Shown here in pieces: positions 1-11,562 of a DNA stretch of 64,000 nt. The stretch covers positions 1 through 64,000 of the forward strand of contig NW_019174064.1 of assembly GCF_001642475.1 (NCBI RefSeq), given 5' to 3'. The notes below the pieces were generated by a model. The model ran no database searches, was not told the DNA's origin, and saw nothing but the letters and a program-made list of their open reading frames with translations. A program made the translations under genes and the position numbers. The DNA comes from Fonsecaea monophora. Lineage: Eukaryota > Ascomycota > Eurotiomycetes > Chaetothyriales > Herpotrichiellaceae. Positions within the stretch are counted from its first letter, which is position 1; each line of letters opens with the position of its first letter.

Positions 1-582
1 TTCTTTTTGGGAGAGGGAGGGGGTGGGTGCAGCAATAATGAGTAGAGTTGACGGGGGAAGGAGCCATTCAGGAAACTCGGAAGGGGGGGATAACAGGATG
101 AGGCAGGAAAGAGGGCAAGGAGCTGAACTTGGGGGGTGGTCCCTCTGGCTCGTCAGAAAGTGGACAGACAAGGGCGAGGAGTGATTTCACGGACGAGAGG
201 GGGGGAATGGCGCGTGGGCGCGAGAGGAAGGGCGAGAGTTAGAGAGGCAGAGCGAGAAGGCGAAACGCATCTGGCCGTTGGTTTGACGTGCAGAAAGTGG
301 CAGTGAATGAGAACAAACCGAAAGAGAGAATTCGAGAGGGAGGAGGCCAAAGCGAATGACGGCGTCGATGGGCAGGATCCATGGACCAGTCACCAATTAG
401 CGCCTTGGCATTGGCAGGTGCCAAGACACTACGCAATCCCGCCAAACACATCCCACCAGTTGCCTGCGTCGTGGTGGGGCAATTTCTAGTCAACTGCGGC
501 CAACTACTTGTCCTTGTAATGCTCTTGCAAGAGTCCATCGACAGTCGGCAGTCAGCGTGATACGAACTCTGTGGCCCTGCAC

Positions 583-601
583 GTCGAGTCGAGTCGAGTC
601 G
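583..601. repeat. (GTCGA)n microsatellite
   Basis: A short perfect tandem run of the pentamer GTCGA, just under four copies, in non-coding sequence. No function is apparent. Confidence 0.85.
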
Positions 602-1739
602 TTTTTCCCCGCGGGATTATCCATCTCAACACCTTCCCTCTGCGGCGTCAACGGTTCAGATGCCAATCCCTCTTAGCAATTTTACGGGTTCTTGTTTTGG
701 GGGCTAATTTCGCAAGCCGAGGGAAAGGTCAGAAAACGAGTCGGGTAGGAGCTGAGAGCGGAATGGAGCCCCTGATGAAACCCTGACGAGTCTTGGATTT
801 CTTGGAACGTCGGAAATCCTTGGAACAACAGCCAGCGGGACGAGAAGTTGGCCAAGGGAGGAACACCAGCACCAAGACATGCTCAGGGAGGCGCAGCACC
901 TTTATCCTCACCCACTCTACCTTGTTCGGCGCGGATGATACGTGTGCTCGTGGTTAGAAGTGGCAAACCTTTTGTCAGAGTTGGCGCCCACAGCGTCCTC
1001 CTCCCTCTTGGCTGAAAGGGAATGGAAACTCAAAAAACCCTTTGACCCAAGAGGTGGTACCAAGGCCGGAATTTCTTGGGTCTCGCCATGGCTTTTCCGT
1101 CGGTAGCAAGGGATTCACATCGGCGATATCATGGCGACTTAATCTACTTGTAGAGATTATTCCTCCTTTTGGGGGCTGTCATTACGAATTATGCTCCCCA
1201 TGTGACGACCAGACTAGACCGGAGTGGTTTGTTGGAGGGCAGCGTGGCGTTGGATCAGGACACCTTTACATACTGTGTAGAATCACGATAAGTGTGACGG
1301 GAATCACGAAATCGCCGAGCTGGATTAGGGGCTTAAGCACTGGCGGCCGTGCTTGATATGGGTTAGGACTCCAAGCTCACGTCATGTTAAGGCGCACGAG
1401 GTACTCGTTCTTAGAACCTCTGAAGGTGTCTGGATGTATGCTTTTCGAGGTGGCGATGAAAAAGGGAAGAGTTGGTCCTGAACTACCCCTCATTTAGTCG
1501 TAGGAGGCATAAAGTGGCATGATGGCATTCTACCTCGTTTTCCATAATCGGGTCAGTGGTGGGTAGACACGGTAGATAACATGGTATACGGACCCCTCTG
1601 CCCTTCTGCCCATCCTATCATTCTTTCTTTCCACAAAATCAAGATCAAGATCAACTGAAGCTCCAGCCAGGCCCATCCAGACCTATTTAGTAACTAACTA
1701 CTTAGTCCACGATACCGAAATACTAACTATGCACTAACA

Positions 1740-2370
1740 ACCAACTACTAGTTACTTAGGTATGCACTTGGTACCTCGTACTCGGTGTGCTCGGTAACCC
1801 AACCACCCATTATTGTTATCAATGGTTTAATTCAAGCTTTTGCACTTGTACCTACTTGGACACAATCGTATGCCACGAGGACCAGGACCACGACCACCAC
1901 CGAACCCGAGTCCTCGGTACCACAAACAATGCTACTAATGATGATCATGTACCTTATCTTATGTGCAAGTATGTAGGTGTGTACTTGCACCGACCGAGTC
2001 AGGTCAGAGAGTCAGACGTACTTGGTACTTGTACCCGACACGCACAAGAACTGAGCAAGGTATACCATACCAACCAACACCTCGGCTGCTTCTGGCGACA
2101 GCTACCCAAGCGAGCCTGCAATTGTTATGTACAATGTGATCCTTGTGCACCACCGAGGGAGGCCACTACTTGGTACTTTGGGTACTCGAGTTCACCTTTT
2201 CATCTTTCCAACCTAGCCTGTCATTATTATTTACTCTCTGTCACCTTTAGAAATTTCCCCTGTAATTACAGAAAAGTGAATGGGGAAATGAATGGCCTCG
2301 TCATCCCCTCTCCATATCCTCGTGCATTCCCGATCCTGGGCGATCAGATCACCTACCTACCTACCTACTC
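1740..2370. repeat. GTAC/TACC-rich simple-sequence patch
   Basis: Words such as ACTTGGTAC, GTACTCGG, GTACTTG and CTACCTAC recur many times within about 600 bases, ending in a (CTAC)4 run near 2352-2368. This is a compositional and short-word repeat rather than one tandem unit. Similar GTAC-rich strings occur at about 18178-18212 and 51990-52022, both also intergenic. Confidence 0.5.
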
Positions 2371-3743
2371 CGTACAGCGTTACGCGTACCTCGCCAATGC
2401 CAATGCTAGCGGAAAGTCTTGGAAGGCGCGCAGGGTGTGGGAAGGAAGGAAACCCCAAGACTCCAAGAATTCCAAGAATGTCCAAGAAAAAAACAACCAC
2501 GCAAGAGAGCAACGCGCAGCACGAGGGGCCAGAGGGCAAAGAGCGGAAAATCTTGGATGGTTTTGTTTTCCCTGGGCAAACATGACATATTACCTACCAA
2601 GGCTACCTACATAAATTGATACAGTAGCAGAGTAATACTTGGTAGGTACCATCGTTGACTATCATCCGGTACATACATCCGGGAGAATCTTGTCACCATC
2701 TCTACACTACCACTGTACTTGCATGCGTAGAGACATGATCATCTAGTCATATTTATTCTTATTGTGGTACGTTATTCGTATAATATGTAGAGGGAGGTAA
2801 AAATCACCCTGGTCATCGCTGTCGTCACTCTTACCAACCCCGTTTACCTCTGTATTCTCCCGACTCTTCCCCCTCTACTCACCTCTCTACCTTCCTCTAC
2901 ACTCACTCTGTAGGTCTACCAGATGCCTACCGACAAGGTATCTACCCACCCACCACCTACCCACATACCAACCTCATAGCTCCTCTTTTTTCGATACATG
3001 GACTCTCTCTCTCTCGCTCTCGCTACTCGTGCATGTACAGGTATCAAATCATGCGCAGATCTTATCCGTTCCAGCACCACCCGGAGTCCGAACCAAAATC
3101 CCAATTGCCCCCCTCTCCTTCTTCCCTCGTGCCTTGTTCACACCGCCAAATCCATGCAGACAGACAGATAGACAGTAGATTGATCATTTCTGGACTTTTG
3201 ATTTCTTTTGCCCTTTGAGTTTGTGTCATTCTCCTTCTCTTGCTCTCTCCCCCCTTCTCGCTGTTCCAAATTAGGAGTCAGGGAATAGGTGCCTAGCGGC
3301 AATACTACCTGACTGCCTACCTACACAGTCCATATACCTAGCCTGTACACCGAGGTATCCGTCTACCTGGAGATACTTGGACGTGGTAGACATCCCCATT
3401 CGTCACACTCGGTAGTTACCAAGATGTATTTTTAGGGACAAACGACATCTAGGACGGCGCAAACACACGCTCACACACAAAGAAAGAGAGAGTAAGAAAT
3501 AGACAAGTCACCATGTTTCCGTGGCCAATATGCTATTAGCTTAGCTTCATACCCATTCAATCTGTGGTATCATTTAGAGAATTGAAGAACCCTTTGCACG
3601 TTTGCACGTTTTGCCCATTTGCCCAAAAACCATCTCCGCCATGCCTGAATTCATGTCGAAACCCTCTCTTCTTACCAATCCCCAAACCCCCAAAAACTCC
3701 CGATACGCCAATTGTCACTCACTACCCCCCCTTTCTCAAATCA

Positions 3744-6700
3744 TCAATGCTGCGTGTTGCCGTAATGCTGCTCGACCCATCCCGGGTTCCAGCTCTCGGT
3801 GCCAAAGTAATCCAGGTTCGCCTGCACGCCCTGTGGCAGGCCAGCCCCTACCCCGATCTGGCCGCCATTCATATGTTTCCAGTACTCGTCTGTATTGGTC
3901 GACGCACTGGCTTCGCCTCCCACGTTCATCGATTCTGTCGTATTCGGGACGCCACCACCCAGATGATTCATGTCGCTTCCGAGCGAATTGTGCATCAGGA
4001 TGTCTGTAAAGGGCGTGTTATAGTCTCGTCCGGTCTGGGTGCCGAACTGCTGTGTCAAGCCGGGGCTTTCACTCAAGCCCTGCGGAAATGGATAATCGTA
4101 ACTCCCGAAATGGGGGGTCGGGATGGGCATCAGATGGCTGCTACTGCTCGGCGTGCCAAAAAGATTCGTCTCGTTGGGCGTCATGCTGGCTTCGGAGAAC
4201 GGGTAATGCCCGTCGGTCGATTCGAGCGCACTCATCGGGGGATTGGGATAGGCAAAGGGATTGTCGCTCGGGAACATGACATTCTTCAAGTCCGGTATTT
4301 GCGCATTCCCTAGTTGCGGCGTATATTGATAGTTGGGCGACATGGGGGTCGACGTCGAGGGGCTTTGAAATCCTACGAGCTGAGCATTCTGCACGTGCTC
4401 AGAGAAACTCGACATGACCGGGTCGGGCAGAGAGTTTCTCTTGGCCAGTTTGGCCAGATAGTCCGAGGGCAACGTCCTTGCTCGACTGGGCGTGGCCGAG
4501 TGTTCTCGGGGGGTGACTTGGTTGCTCCCTTCGCCGGCATTTGATCTCTCCTGCTGTGGCCCTGCTTCGGGACCTGGGGGCGGTCGCTTTCGACTGTTTG
4601 CTGGAGCAAAATTGAGCGAACTTCGCCGCTCCTTTAGTTTCTCGGGAAGAACATCAAAAAGACCCTGTCAAGGTTGGGAGCGATTAGCGTTTGAATCTCG
4701 ACACCCGTCACCAGCTGCAGCTTACCGTCAGGCTGAGTGTACACCGATCGGCAGCCATGCTTCGCTTCGCAAGACTTGCCAGCGTGTCGCGTCCTTCCTT
4801 TGCATCTTTCAGGATCTCGGTGCTGGTGGGATTGTTCGGATTCTCAATGACAAAGAAGACGAGCGATAGGATGGCAAAGTACGTCGTGTACATGACAAAC
4901 CAGTACGCACCCACCAACAAACCTCGCCTCTTCATCTCGCTGGTGATGTGAACAATGTTCCGTGCAACACTGATACACGCCGCCGCACAAGCAAAGCTCC
5001 TCTTGTCCACATTGCGCGCTTGACATGCTTGTGATACATAATGTATGAACGGCCGATAGAGCATCATCTGCACGTGAGCGTAGCTTATTCGCAGATGTTG
5101 TTGCACCCTATGCACCGTTAGTTCTTGATCGCAATCCCGTCATGTCAATATCTACCGTGACAGGTCCCGTCCAGCATTGTCCGAAGGCCTTAGCTCGCTC
5201 GGCAGTTGGTCCATCCAGTTCTGCAGATCTCTTTCAAGCTCACGGATCTTCCTGTGGCTGATACTATAGACCGGCTCGGTCTTGGGGTTTCCCGGCGTTT
5301 TCAGCGGATAGATATACCGAACGACCTTTCGCAGAAGCATCGTCAGCCTGGTATGAGCGTTCGTCGCCCTCAACAGAGGAAATGTGCCCGCCGGCATAGG
5401 CAAGATTCCTTGCTCCGTAATGTAATCGTCTTCGACCTCGGCAGGATATTCTTGGTCGATGTCGTCTTCGCTCAACATCTGTGGGAGCCCGAGTACAGCG
5501 CCCACGTAACAGTCCAATTTGCGCACCAGCCAGAATATTCGCTTTCGTTCTTCCAACTCGATGGGATTGAAATTGATGGGCAGATTGCGGTGCAGGCCCA
5601 GCCGACAACACGCCCTCAGGGCAATGCCAATGTATGCGTAACAGGTAGGTAATTTGGCCGAAGACTGCAAGAAGAGGATCATGAAGACGATGGCTTGGAT
5701 AGTCACCAGATCCCTGCAATCCGTAATGTCGAGCAGTTGCTTGGCGGTGCTAAAGTATTGATATCTGGTACATCGTCAGTACAAGACAAGGTTGTCAGAA
5801 TGAGGCTGAATGGCTCCTACCCCTGTTCTATGGCCTCCTTGTAACCTTTCAGGTCCAGCATGGTGTTGTCATTCTCCGTCTTGGAAAACAGGCACCCGAC
5901 AGCCATGACCACATAGAGTTGAGGCAGGAATTGGACATGACGATTGTTATATTGCTCGGGATCAGTGTCGTAGACGGCGTGAAGTCGCTTGAAGAATGTC
6001 GGTCGGTGAATTGGGCGCATGAGAGCGCAGCAGTCGTCAAGGGTATTGCGACACAACTCCACAGCCACCTCTCGGGGAGGCAGATCAATGTGGTGAGAGA
6101 GGTTGAAGTCGATCGGCGACGAGTTTGCTGACTTGGGTGACTCGAGGACCTGCGCTATTGTGCGGTTCTTGCTGGGATGGCGGTATTCGGACAGAAACTG
6201 GTCGCCAAACTGCGCCCGAAATTTTCTCATAAAGACATAGCCAGAGGAATGACCATGAAAGTCCCAATTGCCATGATCGTCAAGATCGAGAGTGCCGGTC
6301 CGGTCGACCATCGATTGGAGTTGAGCATCATCATCGGCTTTTGGCGGGTCGGCGGCTGGTCTCGCATTCGCATTTGTAGTTCCACTGCCAGTCCCATTGC
6401 CGTTGACATTGACATCGACATTGGCACCTGCGTTGGCGGGGGCGGTGGCGCCGGTGTTTGCACGACCTGCCTCGATGAGCTGTTCCACGGTCCGCACGTC
6501 AAACTTGGGATCGTCCAGATCAAGCCCCGGTAAGACTGAGCGTAGGACTGACTCGGCTTTCTGCAGCCTCTGCTCCAAAGCCTCGATATATTGCGGGGCA
6601 GGATTTCGCCTTCGATTCGAAGGTTGATCATATGTACATTCTAGAAAGGCCGCCATCAGTGAATCCATAAGCGACAACAGCATCAAGAGCAAGGATGGGC

Positions 6701-7026
6701 TTGGACGCCAGTCATAAGGTTCACGCACCGTAGCTGTAGACGGTGCAGTGCGTGCAAGGCTGTTTGCCATCACACTTGATCTTTTTGCGCCGGCACTCAT
6801 CACAGGCTCGAGTCACCCGTCGTCGTTTCTGCATGGGGACGGTTGGCTTTGTCCCCGACTCACTGGGTGGCGACTCAGCAGTAGGAGAGTCGGGTCGCGA
6901 TTCTGACACATTTTCGGCCGGGTGATTTGTGCTGGCCATGGGCGCGGTGGTGGACGCTTCATCTCTCAGAGCCTCGTCGGACGGGCGACCCATCGACTGG
7001 GGCGTTATCAGTTCCTGGTCGCCCAT
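3744..7026 (-). CDS. Zn2Cys6 fungal transcription factor (COL-26/BglR-like?)
   Basis: Predicted nuclear DNA-binding regulator of 1009 aa in five exons: 7026-6729, 6640-5821, 5764-5156, 5107-4726 and 4664-3744. All four introns are short (88, 56, 48 and 61 nt) with GT..AG ends and frame continuity. Residues 75-101 form a Gal4-type binuclear cluster, C-X2-C-X6-C-X5-C-X2-C-X6-C, preceded by a basic KRRR run. The last cysteine is restored only by splicing exon 1 to exon 2. A linker and short coiled coil (IEALEQRLQKAESVL) follow, then a fungal_trans-type domain in exons 2-4 (LGLHRNLPINF and RISYAHVQMMLYRPF). The tail is Pro/Ser/Asn-rich and probably activating. The wording after the cluster (CTYDQPSNRRRNPAPQYIEA) recalls to me the COL-26/BglR glucose-response regulators. 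That is memory, not a search. The sugar-type transporter gene next door fits but does not prove it. Confidence 0.85.
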
Positions 7027-8907
7027 CCGTCCTCCAGCCCCAGGCGGCCAACCAAGCGAGGAAAGACTGCGAAAGTCGAGAGTTGCGTTGCGCTCATTCG
7101 CTCACAAGGTCGGCAAGACTCGATGCTGGGACAGCACTGCGGTAGGAAATGGTGACGCATACAGAAAAGGCAAAGATAAAATCCACAAGAGCCTGGGAAG
7201 GACAGTTTGTCTGGGCCGGTCAAAAGGCTGCCGGATTCGGAGACAGGGACCCCGCAGCTCCGGTTGGTGCTTTCGGAGGAAGACAGCGATATCGCTGAGA
7301 ATGAGCGACAGGAAAAGAAGAGGGAAGGAAAAAAACCAAAACAAAATGATATCCGTGTGCAGAGAAAGGCAGAGCGATTTGGGAATTGATCAACCCCCTT
7401 CGCTGGTACGAGCCGTACGACCAAAAAAACCCGCCCACCAGACGACAAGGGAAAAGCGAAAGGGCAAGGCACAAGCATGGGAAGGGCCTGGGAAAAGGAA
7501 GGGAAATGGGCAAAAGGGCAAAAGGGAAGCATATCCACAGCCCATTGCACACCCATTCCACCCACTACCACCGGGCAGCTGTGCCCTTGGGGCGCTTGTT
7601 GGTCCCCCACTTGAGCCCATGACATTATTAACCAAAGGACGGGTTTTTGACGGGGACCGTGTGCGTCATTGGACATGATTAGGGTCTCTGGCTGTGCGGG
7701 TGGAAGATGGAAAGGGCTGGCTTGATTGCTGGAGACCTCGAAGCGGATACCTGTGCGATGGCCCCCCCCCTCCCTCCCCCTCGACTTGTCCCCTCTTCTC
7801 CTCCTTCGTATTCCCCTCTTGGGTCCCTGCGAGGTCTGCCTCTTTCTTCCGTTTTTAGGTCTTTCAATAGCGGGAGCAAGTGGGCGTTGTCGTTGGGCGT
7901 GGGCGAGGCGACAGGCTGAATGTCAGGTCCATCAAATGCATGCAAACAGTGGATGCTCTCGATCCCATGGCTGCGTGGTGACTGGTGGGCAAACGCCGAT
8001 CGTATAGTGGTCCTGACCGATTCTTGGAGCTCCTCATGCCTGTCTCTGGTAGCAGCCGTGTCTGTGAAAGAGTCTGGAGTGGTAATGCGAGTGGGTTGGT
8101 GTTGAGCAAGGTAGGACAGGGCTGTAGCTAAACTGTGACCCGTACCGAGTAGACGCATGGTCAGGCTAGAGAATTCGTGAGAGTCTTTCATGTCTCTCTT
8201 CCCTGGAACTAACAGTAGTAGTCTTGGGTGGTGACAGCCGCTTTACCCCCGAAAGAATGGCCACTTTTGTAAGGTCGCGAACCAGAAGGGCAATTTGGGG
8301 GTCATATATGATATATATCTTGTATATTCCGCAACGAGGTCGTCGTCCCGTTGTCCCTCGAGCCTTCTTCCCCCTCTTCTCAATCCCATCAATATCGCTG
8401 CTCTCTGTTCGGTCTGTAGCTAAGGCTCGTTCTTCGCGTGGCATTTGGGACCGTCATCCTATCGCGTGGCCGACCGTGCCCACCATTGCTTAACTCCGCC
8501 CTAATGAGTCCAGGGGGTCTCGCCGATCGCGCAGGGTTCCAGGGCCAGTCGGATATCCTCAATTTGTCCCCCCCTGGATCCCCCTGAGCGCCTGGTTGTG
8601 GATATGGGTAATGGTGAAAAATGTCGCTCGTGGCACGGCACAGATGCTGCCCTGGGACCACAGGTATATCGCCATATTGTCCATTCGCCAACAAGCGGTG
8701 AATCGCGGCTGAGACATGCTCTCTAGGGCAAACGAACATGGCCAAGGGATACCCTAACAGACTATCACAAACATGTCCCGCCGCATTGTCTACCTATGTG
8801 CTGTGCCGACTACCTGATAGGCCCACCTGTTGCGCCTGTTAGGCTCTGGCGTCGTCTGGTAGCCCGAATCCCAACATCATTGTGAGGGGCAATCATTGCA
8901 ATTCCGT
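7027..8907. promoter_or_regulatory. long upstream region of the Zn2Cys6 gene
   Basis: This 1.9-kb spacer must contain the promoter and leader of the minus-strand transcription factor gene and the 3' flank of the transporter gene. On the minus strand an ATG at 7676 opens a 222-codon frame that closes at 7008, 19 bases inside the transcription factor's coding region and in another frame. If transcribed, it would act as a long overlapping upstream ORF. No TATA box or binding site could be assigned with confidence. A run of C's and CT-rich sequence lies at about 7760-7810. Confidence 0.45.
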
Positions 8908-10792
8908 CTAATTCGCTTTCACCGACGTAGGAGGCTGATCTTGGCCTGTCGCTGTCGTTTGTTCTTCCACCCGGACCTTCTCTCCATCCACGGCGGCAGC
9001 CGTCATGTTCCCAGGCAAGCCAGCAGAATTGTAAATCTGTAAATCCCCAAACAACTCATTCACGGTCTCTAGGGTATGACCTTGTGTCTCAGGGTAGAAG
9101 AAATAAACCACGACTGCGGCGACCCAGTTGAAGGCACTGAATATATAAAAGTATCGGTAACCCATTTTCGAAAGTGCAATAGGTGAGCATTGTGCAAAGA
9201 TGAGGTTAACTGCCCAGTTGGTGAACGTGGACAACGAGGTGCCTTTGGCTCGGATGGCCGTTGGGAAGATCTCGCTGCTGAAAATCCAGGAAATGCATCC
9301 CAGGCTGGTGAAAAACACCGAGAAGACAAAATACATGGCCACACAGGCGCGCAGGGCGTTGCTACTGCGACTGGGATCTGGTGTCCCTTCAATGTAGAAA
9401 TGCGAAAGCGTGGCATTGACGCAGAGCGCTGCTCCCATACCAATCATGGATGGTATAAGAAGCATTCTTCGTCCCACGCGGTCCACAAATGCGATGCAGA
9501 TGGTGTTGTAGACCTGGGCGAGGGCACCATATATGCCGATAATCATTAGAGACCTGTGCTGTATTAGTACTGGGTATCAAATCTCAGATCCCTCGACGGC
9601 GAGTGCCAACCTGGTGGTGCTGAAATTAAGATAACTGTAGATACGGGGCCCGTAGCTACTCTCAGATCAGTATCAAGCATGTTGCTTCTTCAAGCACAAA
9701 CTATTGACCCAGCTATCTTTTGGCCAACGTTGCAGGAAACTTACTAGTTGATGACATTGATCCCCGATGTTTGCGTGAAAAGCTGTATCCCACAAGCCAA
9801 CAACACCCGCCGTCGGAGGCGCGGCTCACGAAACATGTCGATCCACCCCAAGCGAGACCTTTTCTCCGCTTCAAGATTGTCTTGGATGCGTTTGTACTCG
9901 GCTTCAACAAGCTCTTGACCTCGGTGGAGTCTTTGCAGGACCGCATGAGCATGAACCGCGTCTCCGCGCTCAGCAAGGAATCGAGGACTCTCAGGCAGAA
10001 ACCAAATTCCTGCTGCAAGGACCACGGCTGGTAGCACTTGAAACGAGAGTGGGAACCTCCAACTGAAAGGGCCGTCGACCAACGAGCTTCCATAGCCGAT
10101 CCACTGGGCACATAAAAATCTACCATCTCGTTAGCAAGCAGATACAAGGGGACTATTGCCCGGCGGTGAAGCAAACCCAAGTCCGATATTCCATTGTTGC
10201 AGCCCTGCGAGAAGGGCTCGATATTTCGGGTGCGCAACCTCTGAACAATAGTTGGGGATCGTGGCTGATAGCAGCCCAATAGCCAGACCAGCGACTACCC
10301 GACCTATGATGATAGTTGCGACATTGTTTGCGCCGCCTTGCAGTGCGCCTCCTAGGCATGCTAATATGGCTCCGAGGAAGATGGCGGCCCGTCGACCATA
10401 CTTGTCCGAGAGCACGTTGAGGAAGAGTGATGATACTATAGCGCCTCCTGTAAAGGATGATACAATTCCACCTGCTGTGTTGTCCGCTAAAGTTCCGTTG
10501 CCGAAGCGGTTGACGAAGTCTGTCTGGGCGATCGAAGAGGAGATGATGCCTGAATCTACTCGTCCCACCCGTCACTTATCAGTAAAGTGTCTGCAAAAGA
10601 GAAGAGCAGTCGTTGCTGGTCCATTGAGCCGTCGTAGCTCTGCTCCCTGGTGCAGGTAGGTCGCATGGTAGTTGAGGTGATCTCTTTTCCATAGAGATCA
10701 TCGCTGAGCGGGAGACTGCAATGAAACGTACCATAACCAAACAGAAGCGCCCCCAAGCAAGCAAAAGTACAACAGAAGCCTACTAAAAGCAT
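8908..10792 (-). CDS. MFS sugar-type transporter
   Basis: Predicted 12-helix plasma-membrane carrier of the sugar porter family, 502 aa from the ATG at 10792. Exons are 10792-10732, 10555-10177, 10119-9745, 9658-9611 (only 48 nt) and 9553-8908, all joined in frame by GT..AG introns. Family signatures visible: FGYDSGIISSS in helix 1 (made by splicing), SDKYGRR after helix 2, QQWNIGLGFLCAQWIGYG (made by splicing), PESPRFLAERG before the central loop, QTSGINVINY in helix 7, DRVGRR after helix 8, and PETQGHTLETVNELF after helix 12. The start is uncertain. The chosen ATG leaves almost no cytosolic N-terminus, while EYMPTFG just upstream is in the same frame behind a TAA and looks like a transporter N-terminus. 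Substrate is not readable from the sequence. Hexose or a disaccharide is the family expectation. Confidence 0.9.
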
Positions 10793-11562
10793 CTGGCTGG
10801 CATCTGGAGCTGCCCGGTGGCAGCATTACCTTCCAAAAGTGGGCATATACTCTTGAACAGGTATTGCTGTGTCAAAGACGCAAACTGGGAAGCAATTAAG
10901 GTGCTGCAAAGAATCCCAAAATTGACAAACTGACGGACGAAGTGATGGCCAGGCTATCACAACCAACACTTGTCGAGAGGCACGGTGCTGTCGGCAACAG
11001 TGGAAATAGATAGATCATACCCCGGATCCCTGTGGCCACTTAAAGTCTTAATAGGCCCCCCAAAGCGAGCGAATGTCCACCAAAGAGCTGCGCTTCGTAT
11101 TGCGGTGCCGAGGGTGCGGAAAAGCCGCAGGGTGTGAAACCAACTGCCCAGCATTGTACCACCAATCTCAACCGTGCGGTGGCTTCTGGTTTGGTGTCCA
11201 AAGTCCCCGTTCTTGGAATATACATTGAAGTTTGAGCAGGTTCAAGGCCCAGGGCAGGCCCAGGGCACTGCAAGGCTGCCAGGAGGTAATGGTTTAGGAC
11301 AATGAGAATGAGGGGCCTGATACTTTCATTCGCTGGTTCCTAGGCAAGAGAAGAACAGGGTCTGGCACATGGCGCCGATCTTGTGCGTTTTCGAGCCCTT
11401 AGCACACTGTGGGCTGTGGGAAGTCCGGTAATGCCCGCCTAAGACAACCTTTGAACTGTTGAGCGTTGGTGCTCGCGAGCCCCGCAGACGGTAGCAAGAA
11501 ACAAGCGAGAAAAGCTGAAAGGGTGATTTTCGCCCAGTCTGGGCCGCCAAAGAACCGAGAAA
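10793..11562. other. intergenic spacer between transporter and DUF3468 genes
   Basis: Holds the transporter promoter on the minus strand and the 3' flank of the regulator gene. In-frame transporter-like sequence (EYMPTFG) lies at about 10830-10852. I see no other gene, RNA or repeat. Confidence 0.55.

Larger units (their letters stand above)
1..3743. other. gene-poor intergenic region
   Basis: I see no gene I can support here. Open frames exist on both strands, the longest a 275-codon plus-strand frame at 1787-2614, but its first codon is not ATG. Its product is a cysteine/histidine/tyrosine-rich jumble that follows from the TACC/GTAC-rich base composition. The stretch holds a (GTCGA)n run near 583-601, a patch rich in GTAC and TACC words at about 1740-2370, and pyrimidine-rich stretches at about 2820-3260. 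The right end is the 3' flank of the transcription factor gene. The rest could be the promoter or long leader of a gene beyond the left edge. Confidence 0.6.

Noticed and set aside
153..538. Several overlapping minus-strand frames near the left edge
   Set aside because: They overlap each other in different frames, are short, and show no domain or conserved-looking pattern.
1787..2614. 275-codon plus-strand open frame
   Set aside because: No ATG at its start, product is a Cys/His/Tyr jumble produced by TACC/GTAC-rich sequence, and no domain pattern is present.
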